A stretch of DNA of 64,000 nt, taken from positions 24,722,402 through 24,786,401 of the forward strand of contig NC_088301.1 in NCBI RefSeq assembly GCF_032854445.1. The letters are read 5' to 3'. Each line of letters opens with the position of its first letter. Positions within the stretch are counted from its first letter, which is position 1. This DNA comes from Liolophura sinensis. Its lineage: Eukaryota > Mollusca > Polyplacophora > Chitonida > Chitonidae. Below the pieces are notes generated by a model. The model had not been told where the DNA came from. It searched no databases and was given only the letters and a program-made list of their open reading frames with translations. A program made the position numbers and the translations under genes. Positions 41,301-49,265 of this stretch are shown piece after piece.

Positions 41301-44300
41301 GGTATTTTATGCCGTACTCAAGAATTTTTTTCACTCATATGACGGCGGCCAGCATTATGGTGGAATGAAACCACACAGAGCCCGGGGGAACCCATGACCA
41401 TCCGTTGCTGACAGACCTTCCCTTATGGCTAGAGAGGAAGTTACCATGAGCTTGACTTGAACTCAGAGTGACCGTGTAAGCTTATAACATAAATGCTATA
41501 CTGGTATTCAAGGTGTTTTTGAATTTTCTTGTATGATGGCTGTTACTATGGTTAGTTTTATGTGCTGAGGAATCTGGGTGTGCACAAATTACTCCCACCC
41601 ATCACCATCTAGAAAAAAAAAAAATCCCTGCATTTAATTGACATACCCTAAATGAACATAAATTTCATCCAAGACTAACTTGTCCATTCTTCCTGATTCT
41701 GAGAAATCTATTGATTTTAGACACGTGTTTTGAGGTTTGCTTGGACCATGGAAAATTGTAAGTTTCAGCACCAAAAATAATATTTTGTGATATTTATTTG
41801 CCTCTAAAAATGAACTTCTTTTCAGTCATTAAGGGTACTTCTCAGAATAGCATTTATTTATTTATTTATTCAATTGGTGTTTTACGCCGTACTCAAGAAT
41901 ATTTCACTTATATGACTGCAGCCAGCATTATGGTGGGTGGAAACCGGGCAGAGCCCGGGGAAAACCCATGACCATCTGCAGGTTGCTGGCAGACCTTCCC
42001 ACTTATGGCTGCTCAGAAAAGCAATGTTATGGTTTAGTTCAAGGATCAGTGCACAAATGCAGCATATTTAACCTCAGAATGACACTGCCTGTGGTATGTA
42101 CTACACATTCATGTATTAATTGGTAATCCCACAACATAATCCCAGTCTTGACTTGGTTTTATACAGATTACCAAATAGATCTATATATTGTACCTGTACA
42201 GTGCTTGCATCAAAACGTGACTTAGGTGAGAAGATATGGATTGGTGTTCATACAATGTGCAAGTAGTACAACAAAACTGGTTTCCAGTCCAAACTGGATC
42301 AGCAACATGTTCACATTGCTAAGCCTATCTGAATCCACACGTACGTAGACACAAAGATAGTGAAGTCCTTCATTTGACAATGTTGCATGTCACTTACAAT
42401 ATATCAAGTGATGATTAACAATACTTGATGACAAGTGCTCTAATTGATGATTTTACTGGCTTGTGCTGGTGACTGACGCAAGTTTCTTCATGCAATCTAA
42501 ATGAGATGTTATAAAATATTGATGTAATTGAAACCTGCAATCAATGGGGTTGTATTCAAAGCATGTTAATCAGAGAACAACATCTCTGTGTTCAGACTGA
42601 CATAGCCAGACCACTGAGATGTTGGCAGAGTAAACACAAGCTCTGTGGACATAGTTTTCAAAGGAGGAATAGGAGCTAGAGACACTAGTTTTGAAAATTT
42701 CAATTACTGTCTGTGTGATTTGAGCAGAAAACCAGGATTGTTGCAAAGCAAACAACACAACCATTGAACAACCTAGCACTTCTTAACATTTCAGCATAGA
42801 CTGCCTAATCCTGCAGAACCAGACTGTCTAATCCTACACAACCAGAGTGTCTAATCCTACACAACCAGACTGTCTAATCCTACACAACCAGACTGTCTAA
42901 TCCTACACAACCAGACTGTCTAATCCTGCAGAACCAGACTGTCTAATCCTACACAACCAGATTGTCTAATCCTACACAACCAGACTGTCTAATCCTACAC
43001 AACCAGACTGTCTAATCCTACACAACCAGACTGTCTAATCCTACACAACCAGAGTGTCTAATCCTACACAACCAGACTGTCTAATCCTACACAACCAGAC
43101 TGTCTAATCCTACACAACCAGACTGTCTAATCCTGCAGAACCAGACTGTCTAATCCTGCAGAACCAGACTGTCTAATCCTACAGAGCCAGAGTGTCTAAT
43201 CCTACACAACCAGACTGTCTAATCCTACACAACCAGACTGTCTAATCCTACACAACCAGACTGTCTAATCCTACACAACCAGAGTGTCTAATCCTACACA
43301 ACCAGACTGTCTAATCCTACACAACCAGACTGTCTAATCCTACACAACCAGACTGTCTAATCCTGCAGAACCAGACTGTCTAATCCTGCAGAACCAGACT
43401 GTCTAATCCTGCACAACCAGCATCCTCATTTATATTGGTTGGAACTTTTATGATCACATGAGAAAACGGATGAGGTGTATCGCAAATCAAAGACATCTAG
43501 CATGCCACAGCACACTTAACTTTGAATGTGAACATATATAGTCTGCCACTGTATATACATAGAAAAAATGATACAGGACACAGTTATCACAGAAAAAAAG
43601 GAAACAATTCTATAAAGTTTTGAGAACCAAAAAGGTGAAGTTCAGCATTGGGGGATATGGCATCGACGGACAATTCACTCTGAGCAGCCATGTTGTAGAA
43701 GCCCTTATGAACTTGGCCAATCACTGGTGCTTAAAGTGTCATGTGATAATGGGCTGTCACGTCAAAAAACCTATTAGCTCTATTAGATTGTTAGCGTGGT
43801 TTCTTCTAGTGGATTACCAGATATCAATGTTAAACTGATGCATTTTGGACCACACATTATCAGCAGGGAACTGAGAACAGGTGCCCATGTCACAATGTGT
43901 TTATGTTGGCAGGACATGGCAGTGACTTGTCAGGGTTACAACATAGCAAAAATGGCATCACCAATTGAGTGGCTAAGTACAGACGATTGTTTGCTATTTA
44001 TTTCGTTGATAAGCGTGTAGAATTTTTAAAATATTTTTAGAACATTTCTGGAACACTATTCAGCTTTATTAGCTGACTTTATGTTCACTTTAAAATTCTG
44101 ATCTTCAAGATAGAGCCAAGGGATGGGGTTAAATGATCAAACAATTAAAATAATCTGAACTTCATTTCTCTAAGTGCAAAGTACTAACAACTTCAGGTAA
44201 TATACCCATGTCACTTTTACAAGGGGTTTGCAGAGAAATGTAACTTTTCTCTGCCTCCACTTATAATTTTTAATTAAAAGTTAATACGTCCTTTTGGGCA

Positions 44301-45824
44301 ACTCTACTGGCAAGATTGCTCTTTCATGATCACAGATCCAAACACTAGCAAGGGCAAGTCAAGACGCCCCCATCAAGAAAATGTACATCTGAATACCATT
44401 TGGAGCTATATTTTTTTTTTTTGACACCTTGCTTTGTAGTAATTCGGTTGACTATTTGTGTCAAAGGTGAAATACCCCCAAAATGAATCAAAATATATTG
44501 TACTCAAAACCTTGAAAAGCTGGGAAATCAAGGTAGATATCAATGTGGAGGTAACACTATAGTTCTATGGCAAGAGCTTGCAGCCATGCCTAGGACCATT
44601 ACATTATCCTATATTTCATAATTCAGAAGTACATGTGTACATGCAGCTGACATATATTAATTAGCTGATTACATTCTTGCTGTGGAATGATCAAGGTCAA
44701 TGAAACCCACATGTACTGGTACACAACGTCAACATCTGTTGAATACATAACCCATTTTATAACATACAATTTGTATATTTGTCCTCATTACATTTTTACT
44801 TTTCTACATGTATATATATACAGTATTAAGGTACACAACTACGTGTGTAAGGATTTAGTCTCTGGCTTATGTGCATGCTAATGGAGGACAGATGCTCCCT
44901 TATAATACTGCTTTAAGATTTACATGTACATGAGTTTTGAAACAGTCAAATAAGGTTTCAATATGTACATGTAAATGTGGTAAAAAAGGAAGCACATGTA
45001 TTACATATATATGTGCACGGACTTTAAGAAACAAAGAAACTTTCATGAAATGTGTCTCATCTGTTGTCTCACGCTTGTAGTTGACACAAATATGCAACAA
45101 TGTACATGTAGATATCTTCAGATTCAAGCAGAAGCCAAGCTTTAAAATCATATGTATTGTGGCTCTTGCATTTGCGCTAAGTATTGAAGGAACAGGGAAA
45201 GGAAAATAGTTGGCCTTGTACCAGTTTTTAATACAAAGCACTAATAAGGTTATATGGCTTTTACATTTATTACAGCAGACGGTAAATTATGCCAATAGAG
45301 AAGGAGTTCTGTTGCCATGGTATTTACCTTCATGTAAACCCAGTGACTGCATGACCCCAGGTGTCTGTATGCAGTAGATAAAAGGGTGCCACATCTGGCA
45401 TCATTATTATACATTTTGTTCAGGTATGGCTACACCAATATAAAGTTTTGTTTTCCGGGCAGAATGAATCCTTTTTCACAGACAGAAGAAGACTTAAAAA
45501 TAAAAGTAAAAACTGATAAATCATCTAAACTGTGGGAAATATGAGACTGTCCTAACAATTTATCCAAATATAAATGTGGTTCGAAAGTCTTAAAAAAACA
45601 GGAATATTAAGATCGGTCAATATGAAAAGAAGATTTTCAACTTTGCTTTTATTAAAATTTGTGTTGCTGTGGCACTGATGTATACAAGATCAAACAAAGC
45701 ATCTTGTTCATAAATGTACTCACTTTTTGATGGCCACTTTCTCCCCCGTTTCCTTGCTACTGGCCAGTAGCACACAACCGTATGTTCCATCCCCCACCTG
45801 TTTGGATACTTGATAGCGATTCAT
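23355..45824 (-). CDS. MAK: MAK/ICK-family (RCK) ciliary serine/threonine kinase, complete, 14 coding exons, 607 aa
   Basis: Joins complement(45724-45824, 40344-40398, 37220-37341, 36135-36214, 33459-33591, 32368-32539, 29956-30123, 28712-29065, 27760-27968, 27090-27208, 25960-26079, 24538-24612, 24151-24253, 23355-23367), 1824 nt with consistent phases. Kinase domain about 1-284: glycine loop GDGTYG (11-16), Lys33 in VAIKK, Glu50, catalytic HRDMKPEN (123-130), DFG (143-145), activation TDY (157-159), APE (167-169). The tail is low-complexity, with RKRWG, an acidic [10 protein letters not shown] stretch, [17 protein letters not shown] and [13 protein letters not shown] at the end, as in vertebrate MAK and ICK/CILK1. 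Known role: cilium length and intraflagellar transport turnaround at the tip, activated on TDY by CDK20. HRDM (human ICK has HRDL as I recall) and the tail favour MAK, but this may be the single invertebrate orthologue of both. Human MAK is about 623 aa. Confidence 0.95.
23412..23675 (-). mobile_element. full-length tRNA-derived SINE
   Basis: The best copy in the window. On the minus strand the head has a tRNA-like A box (TGGCCCAGTTGGTTAGCGC) and B box (GAGTTCAAGTCC). The middle follows with CCGGTTTCCTCCCGCTGG-type words, and the 3' end reads ATTCTTGATTATGGCG then CCACCAATCAAATAAATAA. It resembles widespread molluscan SINEs (V-SINE type, such as RUDI); family name not verified. Lies in the last kinase intron, 45 bp upstream of the terminal exon. 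Confidence 0.85.
23783..23985. mobile_element. MITE-like element, copy 1
   Basis: Begins TACCGTAAATTTTCAAC and ends GGCGGTTGAAGAAAT, imperfect inverted ends. It shares its interior (AAAATGATGCTAAAAA, TTTGTGTCA, AACTGTGC) with the copy at 24802. Kinase intron 13. Confidence 0.6.
24151..24253 (-). CDS. MAK: MAK/ICK kinase exon 13 (residues 570-604)
   Basis: 103 nt. [20 protein letters not shown] and then VHGRTDWAA, the conserved C-terminal motif. Acceptor GTTTACAG, donor GTGAGT, phase 2. Confidence 0.93.
24404..24450 (-). mobile_element. short SINE tail fragment
   Basis: GATTGTTTTT, a T-run, then ACACCTTACTCAAGAATATTTGG: only the 3' end of the SINE family remains. Confidence 0.4.
24538..24612 (-). 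CDS. MAK: MAK/ICK kinase exon 12 (residues 545-570)
   Basis: 75 nt, [26 protein letters not shown] matches the conserved GYIPSF of the family. Acceptor TTGTTTTAG, donor GTAAGT. Confidence 0.88.
24802..25014. mobile_element. MITE-like element, copy 2
   Basis: TACTGTAAATCTTCAACCTT at one end and AAAAAGTTGAAGAATTTGG at the other form an imperfect terminal inverted repeat of about 20 bp. Homologous to 23783-23985 over its whole length. A third, partial end occurs near 31624 (TACTGTAATTTTTCAACC). Confidence 0.65.
25463..25541. repeat. 19-20-bp tandem repeat, about 4 units
   Basis: AAGTAAACCAAAGTGCCCC recurs four times with small changes, in kinase intron 11. It may have grown from the GGAGTAAACCA word of a decayed SINE. 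Confidence 0.7.
25960..26079 (-). CDS. MAK: MAK/ICK kinase exon 11 (residues 505-545)
   Basis: 120 nt encoding [20 protein letters not shown] and a Gly-rich end. Not conserved in sequence as far as I know; supported by splice signals (TTTTCAG, GTAAGA) and phase on both sides. Confidence 0.85.
26226..26480 (-). mobile_element. SINE copy, diverged variant
   Basis: ATTTATTTATTTGGTGAAGG, ATCGTACTCAAAAAATTTTCAC, GGAGTAAACCACTGCCCTTT and GGCAAGTGATTAATAAGAAC. It shares its middle with 39229 and 49080, forming a subgroup distinct from the 23412 type. Kinase intron 10. Confidence 0.6.
27090..27208 (-). CDS. MAK: MAK/ICK kinase exon 10 (residues 465-505)
   Basis: 119 nt. Ends [13 protein letters not shown], matching the conserved QYYLKQSRYLPG of vertebrate MAK. 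Acceptor TTAACAG, donor GTTAGT. Confidence 0.92.
27760..27968 (-). CDS. MAK: MAK/ICK kinase exon 9 (residues 396-465)
   Basis: 209 nt, [20 protein letters not shown] followed by [18 protein letters not shown], a family-specific tail motif, then a basic and an acidic (FDDDDDLF) patch. Acceptor TCTGTAG, donor GTGAGT, phase 2. Confidence 0.92.
28399..28665 (-). mobile_element. SINE copy, diverged variant with head
   Basis: Tail ATTTATTCATTTATTTATCC, body ACTGAAGAATTTTTTACTTA and AAACCACTGGTCTTTTGCAA, and a head end AACAGCTTAACCACTCTGCT that resembles a decayed tRNA A-box region. Kinase intron 8, 46 bp from the exon 8 donor. Confidence 0.55.
28712..29065 (-). CDS. MAK: MAK/ICK kinase exon 8 (residues 278-395)
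   Basis: 354 nt, the largest exon. It starts [14 protein letters not shown], closing the kinase domain (usually ALRYPYFQVG), and runs into a Pro/Gln/Ser/His-rich tail with no predicted fold. Acceptor TTTTCCAG, donor GTGAGT. The Cys-Leu replacement of the usual Ala-Leu comes from the splice join. Confidence 0.9.
29680..29790 (-). mobile_element. SINE fragment
   Basis: CATTTATTTGCTAACTGTTT, CAGAAATACTTCACTTATGA and CAGCATTGGCCTGATTACAG follow the tail-to-body order of the SINE. Old copy in kinase intron 7. Confidence 0.4.
29956..30123 (-). CDS. MAK: MAK/ICK kinase exon 7 (residues 222-277)
   Basis: 168 nt, phase 0. Contains [20 protein letters not shown], then [14 protein letters not shown], the kinase subdomain XI arginine region. 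[10 protein letters not shown] is close to vertebrate MAK. Confidence 0.96.
31372..31492. repeat. (GTAT)n microsatellite with GTACACT interruptions
   Basis: About 120 bp of TATG/GTAT repeats broken by CACTGTATG blocks, in kinase intron 6. Its 4-bp period keeps frames open, producing spurious peptides. Confidence 0.95.
31495..31615 (-). mobile_element. fragment of the SINE family seen at 61434
   Basis: TGTGGCAGGGTGAGTTCATG, GCCAAAAGACACCAGACATG and CATTATACTGATACTG match 61515-61610 closely in order. No tRNA-like head is present. Confidence 0.6.
31897..32021 (-). mobile_element. tRNA-derived SINE, 3' half
   Basis: GTTGATTGGTGTTAAACGCT, CTCAAGAATATTTCACTTAT, GCGACGGCGGCCAGCATTATG and AACCGGGCAGAGCCCAGGGG are near consensus; it stops at CATCTGCAAGTTG. 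Kinase intron 6. Confidence 0.8.
32368..32539 (-). CDS. MAK: MAK/ICK kinase exon 6 (residues 164-221)
   Basis: 172 nt. [20 protein letters not shown] leads into [16 protein letters not shown] and [12 protein letters not shown]: the APE motif, the alpha-F region and the CMGC-type insert. Acceptor TTGCTCAG, donor GTGGGT. Confidence 0.96.
33459..33591 (-). CDS. MAK: MAK/ICK kinase exon 5 (residues 120-164), catalytic and activation loops
   Basis: 133 nt with [22 protein letters not shown] and [10 protein letters not shown]. Asp125, Lys127, Asn130, Asp143, Thr157 and Tyr159 are all intact, so the kinase is predicted active. Its acceptor (TCACTGCAG) is the last unit of the 31-bp minisatellite at 33591-33898. 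Confidence 0.96.
33591..33898. repeat. 31-bp minisatellite overlapping the kinase exon 5 acceptor, about 10 units
   Basis: The unit CCTGCAGTCATCAACAGACA then ACTGATTGCAA repeats about ten times, one copy shortened. On the minus (gene) strand each unit ends TTGATGACTGCAG, and the last one supplies the exon 5 acceptor TCACTGCAG. The array begins exactly at the first exon base. Confidence 0.95.
34840..35570. repeat. three diverged modules of about 190 bp
   Basis: Ordered words recur three times: CATGGACAAAATCTGA, TAAATGGAGG, GCCATTAAACTTA, CATGCACAAGTCCAGATGAT, GGTAAGCTTCATCAAAAT and GCAGTAGTTTGGGAGGGG. The last module ends TATAGACAGACAGACAGG. A dispersed repeat of this type is common in invertebrates. 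Kinase intron 4. Confidence 0.65.
35857..36098 (-). mobile_element. tRNA-derived SINE, nearly full length
   Basis: Tail ATTTATTTACTTGATTGG, then TGTACTCAAGTATATTTTAC, GCCCGGGGGAAACTCACGAC, AGCTGGACTTGAACTCACAG (B box on the minus strand) and GGTCATTACGCTGCACTAGT. It lacks the outermost head bases. Kinase intron 4, beside exon 4. Confidence 0.85.
36135..36214 (-). CDS. MAK: MAK/ICK kinase exon 4 (residues 93-120)
   Basis: 80 nt encoding [20 protein letters not shown] then AFMHKH, the helix before the catalytic loop. Acceptor GTTTTCAG, donor GTAAGT. A SINE (35857-36098) ends only 37 bp from the donor. Confidence 0.94.
37220..37341 (-). CDS. MAK: MAK/ICK kinase exon 3 (residues 53-93)
   Basis: 122 nt. 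Begins [20 protein letters not shown] and continues to [14 protein letters not shown], with the hinge region. Acceptor TCTTTGCAG, donor GTGAGT, phase 2. Confidence 0.95.
37931..38136. mobile_element. TA-flanked MITE, ACCnTAAATGACC family
   Basis: Begins TACCGTAAATGACC and ends GGGTCATTTACTGTA, giving imperfect terminal inverted repeats with TA at both outer ends, typical of Tc1/mariner-related elements. The interior shares TTTATTTGGCTT and CATCACCAAAGGTAATAT with the relatives at 41644 and 53151. Kinase intron 2. Confidence 0.6.
39229..39450 (-). mobile_element. SINE copy, GGCAAGTGATC variant
   Basis: TTATTCATTTATTCAATTGG, GTTTAACGCCATTCTCAATA, CTTACATGACGGCGGTCATG, then GGAGTAAACT and GGGAGGCAAGTGATCTTCAA. 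Kinase intron 2. Confidence 0.65.
40344..40398 (-). CDS. MAK: MAK/ICK kinase exon 2 (residues 34-52)
   Basis: 55-nt exon encoding [18 protein letters not shown], the alpha-C helix with Glu50. Acceptor CTTTTCCAG, donor GTAAGT. Confidence 0.94.
40414..40436. repeat. (AT)n microsatellite
   Basis: About 20 bp of alternating AT, 20 bp upstream of the kinase exon 2 acceptor in transcript order. Confidence 0.9.
41278..41480 (-). mobile_element. tRNA-derived SINE copy
   Basis: ATTTATTTGATTGGTATTTT, GCCGTACTCAAGAATTTTTT, GACGGCGGCCAGCATTATGG, CAGAGCCCGGGGGAACCCAT and CTTGACTTGAACTCAGAGTG; ends at the B-box region. Kinase intron 1. Confidence 0.8.
41644..41837. mobile_element. TA-flanked MITE, ACCCTAAATGA ends
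   Basis: Begins TACCCTAAATGAAC and ends TCATTAAGGGTA. The interior has GACTAACTTGTCCATT and TTTATTTGCCTC, shared with 53151-53310. Kinase intron 1. Confidence 0.6.
41850..42012 (-). mobile_element. tRNA-derived SINE, 3' half
   Basis: ATTTATTTATTTATTCAATT, GTTTTACGCCGTACTCAAGA, CCGGGCAGAGCCCGGGGAAA and GGTTGCTGGCAGACCTTCCC: a well-preserved copy cut off after the middle region. It lies 13 bp from the MITE at 41644. Kinase intron 1. Confidence 0.85.
42800..43425. repeat. 23-bp minisatellite, about 27 units
   Basis: The unit ACTGTCTAATCCTACACAAC then CAG repeats without spacers, with variants CCTGCAGAACCAG and CCAGAGTGTC. The order of variants repeats with a 230-bp (10-unit) period. Kinase intron 1. 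Confidence 0.95.
45724..45824 (-). CDS. MAK: MAK/ICK kinase exon 1 (residues 1-34)
   Basis: Starts at ATG 45824-45822: [20 protein letters not shown] and on to VAIKK. It holds the glycine-rich loop and the ATP-binding lysine. Donor GTGAGT, phase 2. MNRY is the usual start of the family. Confidence 0.94.
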
Positions 45825-46072
45825 ATTTGGTCTTACGATCACAACACACTAGTTCCGCTAAGACTTGTTACACTTGAGTGTTTTCAAGTACAGGGAACCT
45901 GAAATATATCTGTCCCTTTCACAATCACAAATACTGCTTCAAAATGCACTCATGTCGTGAATAAACGGCTTCCTTCTCTGCAGTCTGAAACCATCCACAG
46001 GTTTACCATCAGACATAAACAAAGCCATATTCAAGGTCAAAACAGTAGAAGTGTTCTTTGTCAACCGGCCAT
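45825..46072 (-). promoter_or_regulatory. candidate 5' UTR of the MAK/ICK kinase
   Basis: On the minus strand TTTTTACATTTCAG ends at 46073, a good acceptor, and the sequence then runs without donor to the kinase ATG. A 29-codon upstream frame starting MALFMSDGKPVDG would lie in this UTR. A second possible acceptor (ATATTTCAG) is near 45902. Inferred from splice signals only. Confidence 0.35.
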
Positions 46073-46882
46073 CTGAAATGTAAAAAGGAAAAGAGACATT
46101 AATAAATATAGATGCAAAAAATAAAAAATACCTCAATAAAATCTAGATTAATACTCTGTACATACCCGGGCCATCAATATTGTTATAAAGTATCAGTAAC
46201 AGTACAGACAACAGTACGTGAAATGACAAACAGCTGTACTGTTCCCACACCACAGGAATTACAACACATGTAATTCATACACAATGTATTTAGATAATTT
46301 TTCTTTCAAACATCTTGCTAGATAAGATTGAAATGAGTAATTTTTTTCTCTCGACTACACTACAGGAACAAACATTGACATCAGACAATGTCACTGAATT
46401 CCCAGGGTATGCTGTGTGCGATAGGATTTTTGAGCTGTTCCGGTCTATCACCCCATATCTGGCATTATAATGATGACCCCAGCCTGGCAAATCAGCAACA
46501 ATATATCCTTATTAGAGTTTCCTCACTAAATGCTGCATGCACATTTTTATCTACATGCATTTTGGAGTATAGGGCAACCCTGGAAAAGTTGCCAGCGATC
46601 TGACAGAAAATTAAATGAAAATAGGAGCTTTCGTCAAAGTAGACAACTACCATCTCAATCTTCTACAAAAGTAGCAAGCTGCCGGTAGCTGATAATGGGC
46701 TTCTAATGAACCCCTTGCCATGCCGCATAACATCAGACACAAGACTCGACCCAGCCTTAATGAAATACACTAGCAGGTTCTCCAGTATATACCAAGCACA
46801 AGGCAATGAGGTGCCATATCGTTTCGTATGTCCATGGACTAGATTCTAATTTCAAAGTCTGAGTAAGGCCCAAAATTGGATT

Positions 46883-47385
46883 ATTTATCTATTTATTGGA
46901 TAGGTGTTTTAGGTCATACTCAAGAATTCATAGTTTTGAGCATTCAGGTCACTTGCAGGTGATAAATAACGTGGAGCTAAATGGGCAAATACAGATCTTT
47001 GTGGATTACTAAAGTTTTAAGCACTAGTACTATAGGTCAATGAAACTATCACATCTGAAGGCTAGACACACGCTGAATACTTTTCCAGAAGGCCTAAAAG
47101 CTATACTTTTCATTTCTTATGGATAAATCTTATTCAATGCCTATCTTGCCTTGTTTAAATTCGCTTTGTTTTCACCTAAAGTGCTCTAGTTCAGAGCAGT
47201 TATGATTTCACTGCAAAACTCTGAATATTTGCCTATACAATGGTGGCCAGCATTAGGGTGGGAGGAAACAGGGCAGAGTACGGACAAAACCCACAACCAT
47301 AAGCAAGGAGTCGGCAGCCCTTCTCACATATGGTTAGTGATAAACAGCATAAGCTAGACTTGAACTCACAGCAATGACAATGGCA
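46883..47385 (-). mobile_element. SINE copy split by an insertion of about 290 bp
   Basis: 46883-46927 carries the tail to CATACTCAAGAAT. The body resumes at about 47220 with GAATATTTGCC, then GGTGGCCAGCATTAGGGTGG and GACTTGAACTCACAGCAATG. The intervening 46928-47219 matches no other repeat here. Confidence 0.6.
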
Positions 47386-48132
47386 GTAAACTTGGGGTTT
47401 TCTTTCACAAGGCCAATGATCAACCTGATCACTTGGCCATCACTGTATAATGTAATGGCCATAACAGCACTAGCATTGAATGAATACACAATGAAATTTG
47501 CAATCTGCCCTCAAAACAATAAATGACACATTTCTAATATAAATACACAAGTCCTGTCATTAAAGTGCACATCAGTTTCAAAGCTAAAGGCGTCTCTAGT
47601 ATAATATTCAAGACAAGGACTTTTCTTTTTGCCAATGCGAGAGCTGTTACGGCATGGTTGAAATATGTAATCAACAGTTTGTTTACGTTCCAAAGAGTAG
47701 TTACGTATTTGACTATATAAGGTGACACTGTGGACATGTGTATACAAGCTGTTGGTCTTTATGTGGTGAAGGATATGTTTGGAAAAAATAACTACTGACA
47801 GCTAGTGTCAACAGTGGCAGACTACTAGTACTACTTCTACTGGCCCATTCTCCCATGTAGGACCTGTCAATCACGAGGAAGGATAATTTGGGAAGAAAGA
47901 GTCAGGAATAAATTTTACAAACAATCATGCCATCCTGAGACTATCTCCATACAGCAATTATGTATGTAATTACAGGACTTGTAGGCTTTTGTCACTAAGA
48001 GACGGACACTAGCGTTATGATACCGGTACAACAACAACACAGAATGAGATTTCCAAGAGTACCGCCTTGTCGCCATTACATTTTATCTGTACATCTTTCC
48101 GCTGCACACCCTTAAAAGAACTGGAAACTTAC

Positions 48133-48300
48133 CTATTAAGCATAGTAGAAAATTTCAAAACAATGAATTTAGCAGTGTTTAAGCAAATTAGCGCAAAATA
48201 AAACACCTAAGTAGCGATAAACTTCACTTATCTCACCTCCACCATGTCAGTTGTTGCTATTTGCTCTCATTATGTTTGTCACGTGACATGATACACAGCA
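48133..48300 (-). promoter_or_regulatory. candidate noncoding first exon and promoter of the MAK/ICK kinase
   Basis: A strong minus-strand donor (AATAG then GTAAGT) has its last exon base at 48133, and no open frame leads into it. Upstream, 48278-48287 is the palindrome GTCACGTGAC with a CACGTG E-box core. Joining this donor to the acceptor at 46073 would give a spliced 5' UTR. Confidence 0.3.
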
Positions 48301-49049
48301 ACACACACTCGTACCTTTTTTTCACGAGGCAAAGTACCAGTGCGATGTGTCAAGATAACTTGTTCATTCTTGAAGTGTATTGAGTACTTATGTATCAGGG
48401 ATTATAGCTAATCACTAGGAGTGACTTAAACCGTCCGAAATGTTAATAATGGACACAAAACAGCCTGGAGATAAATTTTGATTTAAAAAAATCACTTCAA
48501 GGAATTTATCGAAAAGTAAATTGAAAAAAAAAAGTGACGTTAACTCGGCATTCATGTATGCTTAACCTGCACTAGACTTTCAATGCATGCCTTGCATTTC
48601 AGTTTTGTACCCGAGAAGCCTTCTCATTTAATGCTGAATTCAAAACCTGACGGATCGCGCTAGATTTTGAGATGAGTAACACTAAATAACCGATCATTGT
48701 CAACTGAGCTAGTGAAGGCCTGCTTCAAGAATTACGCTGGCAATAAATTCCACTCCACTGCTCAGCTATGAATTTGTTGTACTAGTAGGACTGGCTACTA
48801 AACAATTAATGTAAAGGGTATACAGGTATATCTAAAAATATATGCCACTTGTTGTCGTACAACTGATTTTCATTTGCTGCTTTAATAACTGAAGGTTTTA
48901 ACATCTTTACTGACATTTCAGTCATATGCATATCATGAATACTGGTAATTATTTTATTTGAGTATCTCTCAACAGCATGGAGGATACATAAAGAGTTTTT
49001 TATGGGTGTTGAAGAATGAAGAAAACCTAGACCTTTGACAAATTACTGA

Positions 49050-49265
49050 TGAACTTTCTGACGTGTGATATACAGGTGGATGCTCACCACATTGGTGGAA
49101 GGCAAGTGATCTTCAACAAACGTTAGACTGCACAAACGGCTTCATGAGTGGTGTCCACCACTTTTATTCACCGTGTCCCCATGAAATGTGGAAGCGGAGG
49201 AATCCACAACTTAACTGTCAAAGACTGGGTTTGAACCAAGACCTAGTGTGTCCTATGGATTATTT
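49050..49265 (-). mobile_element. SINE fragment, GGCAAGTGATC variant
   Basis: GTGGAAGGCAAGTGATCTTC and the tRNA-B-box-like GGGTTTGAACCAAGACC match the subgroup at 39229. The tail is not seen, so orientation and ends are uncertain. Confidence 0.4.
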
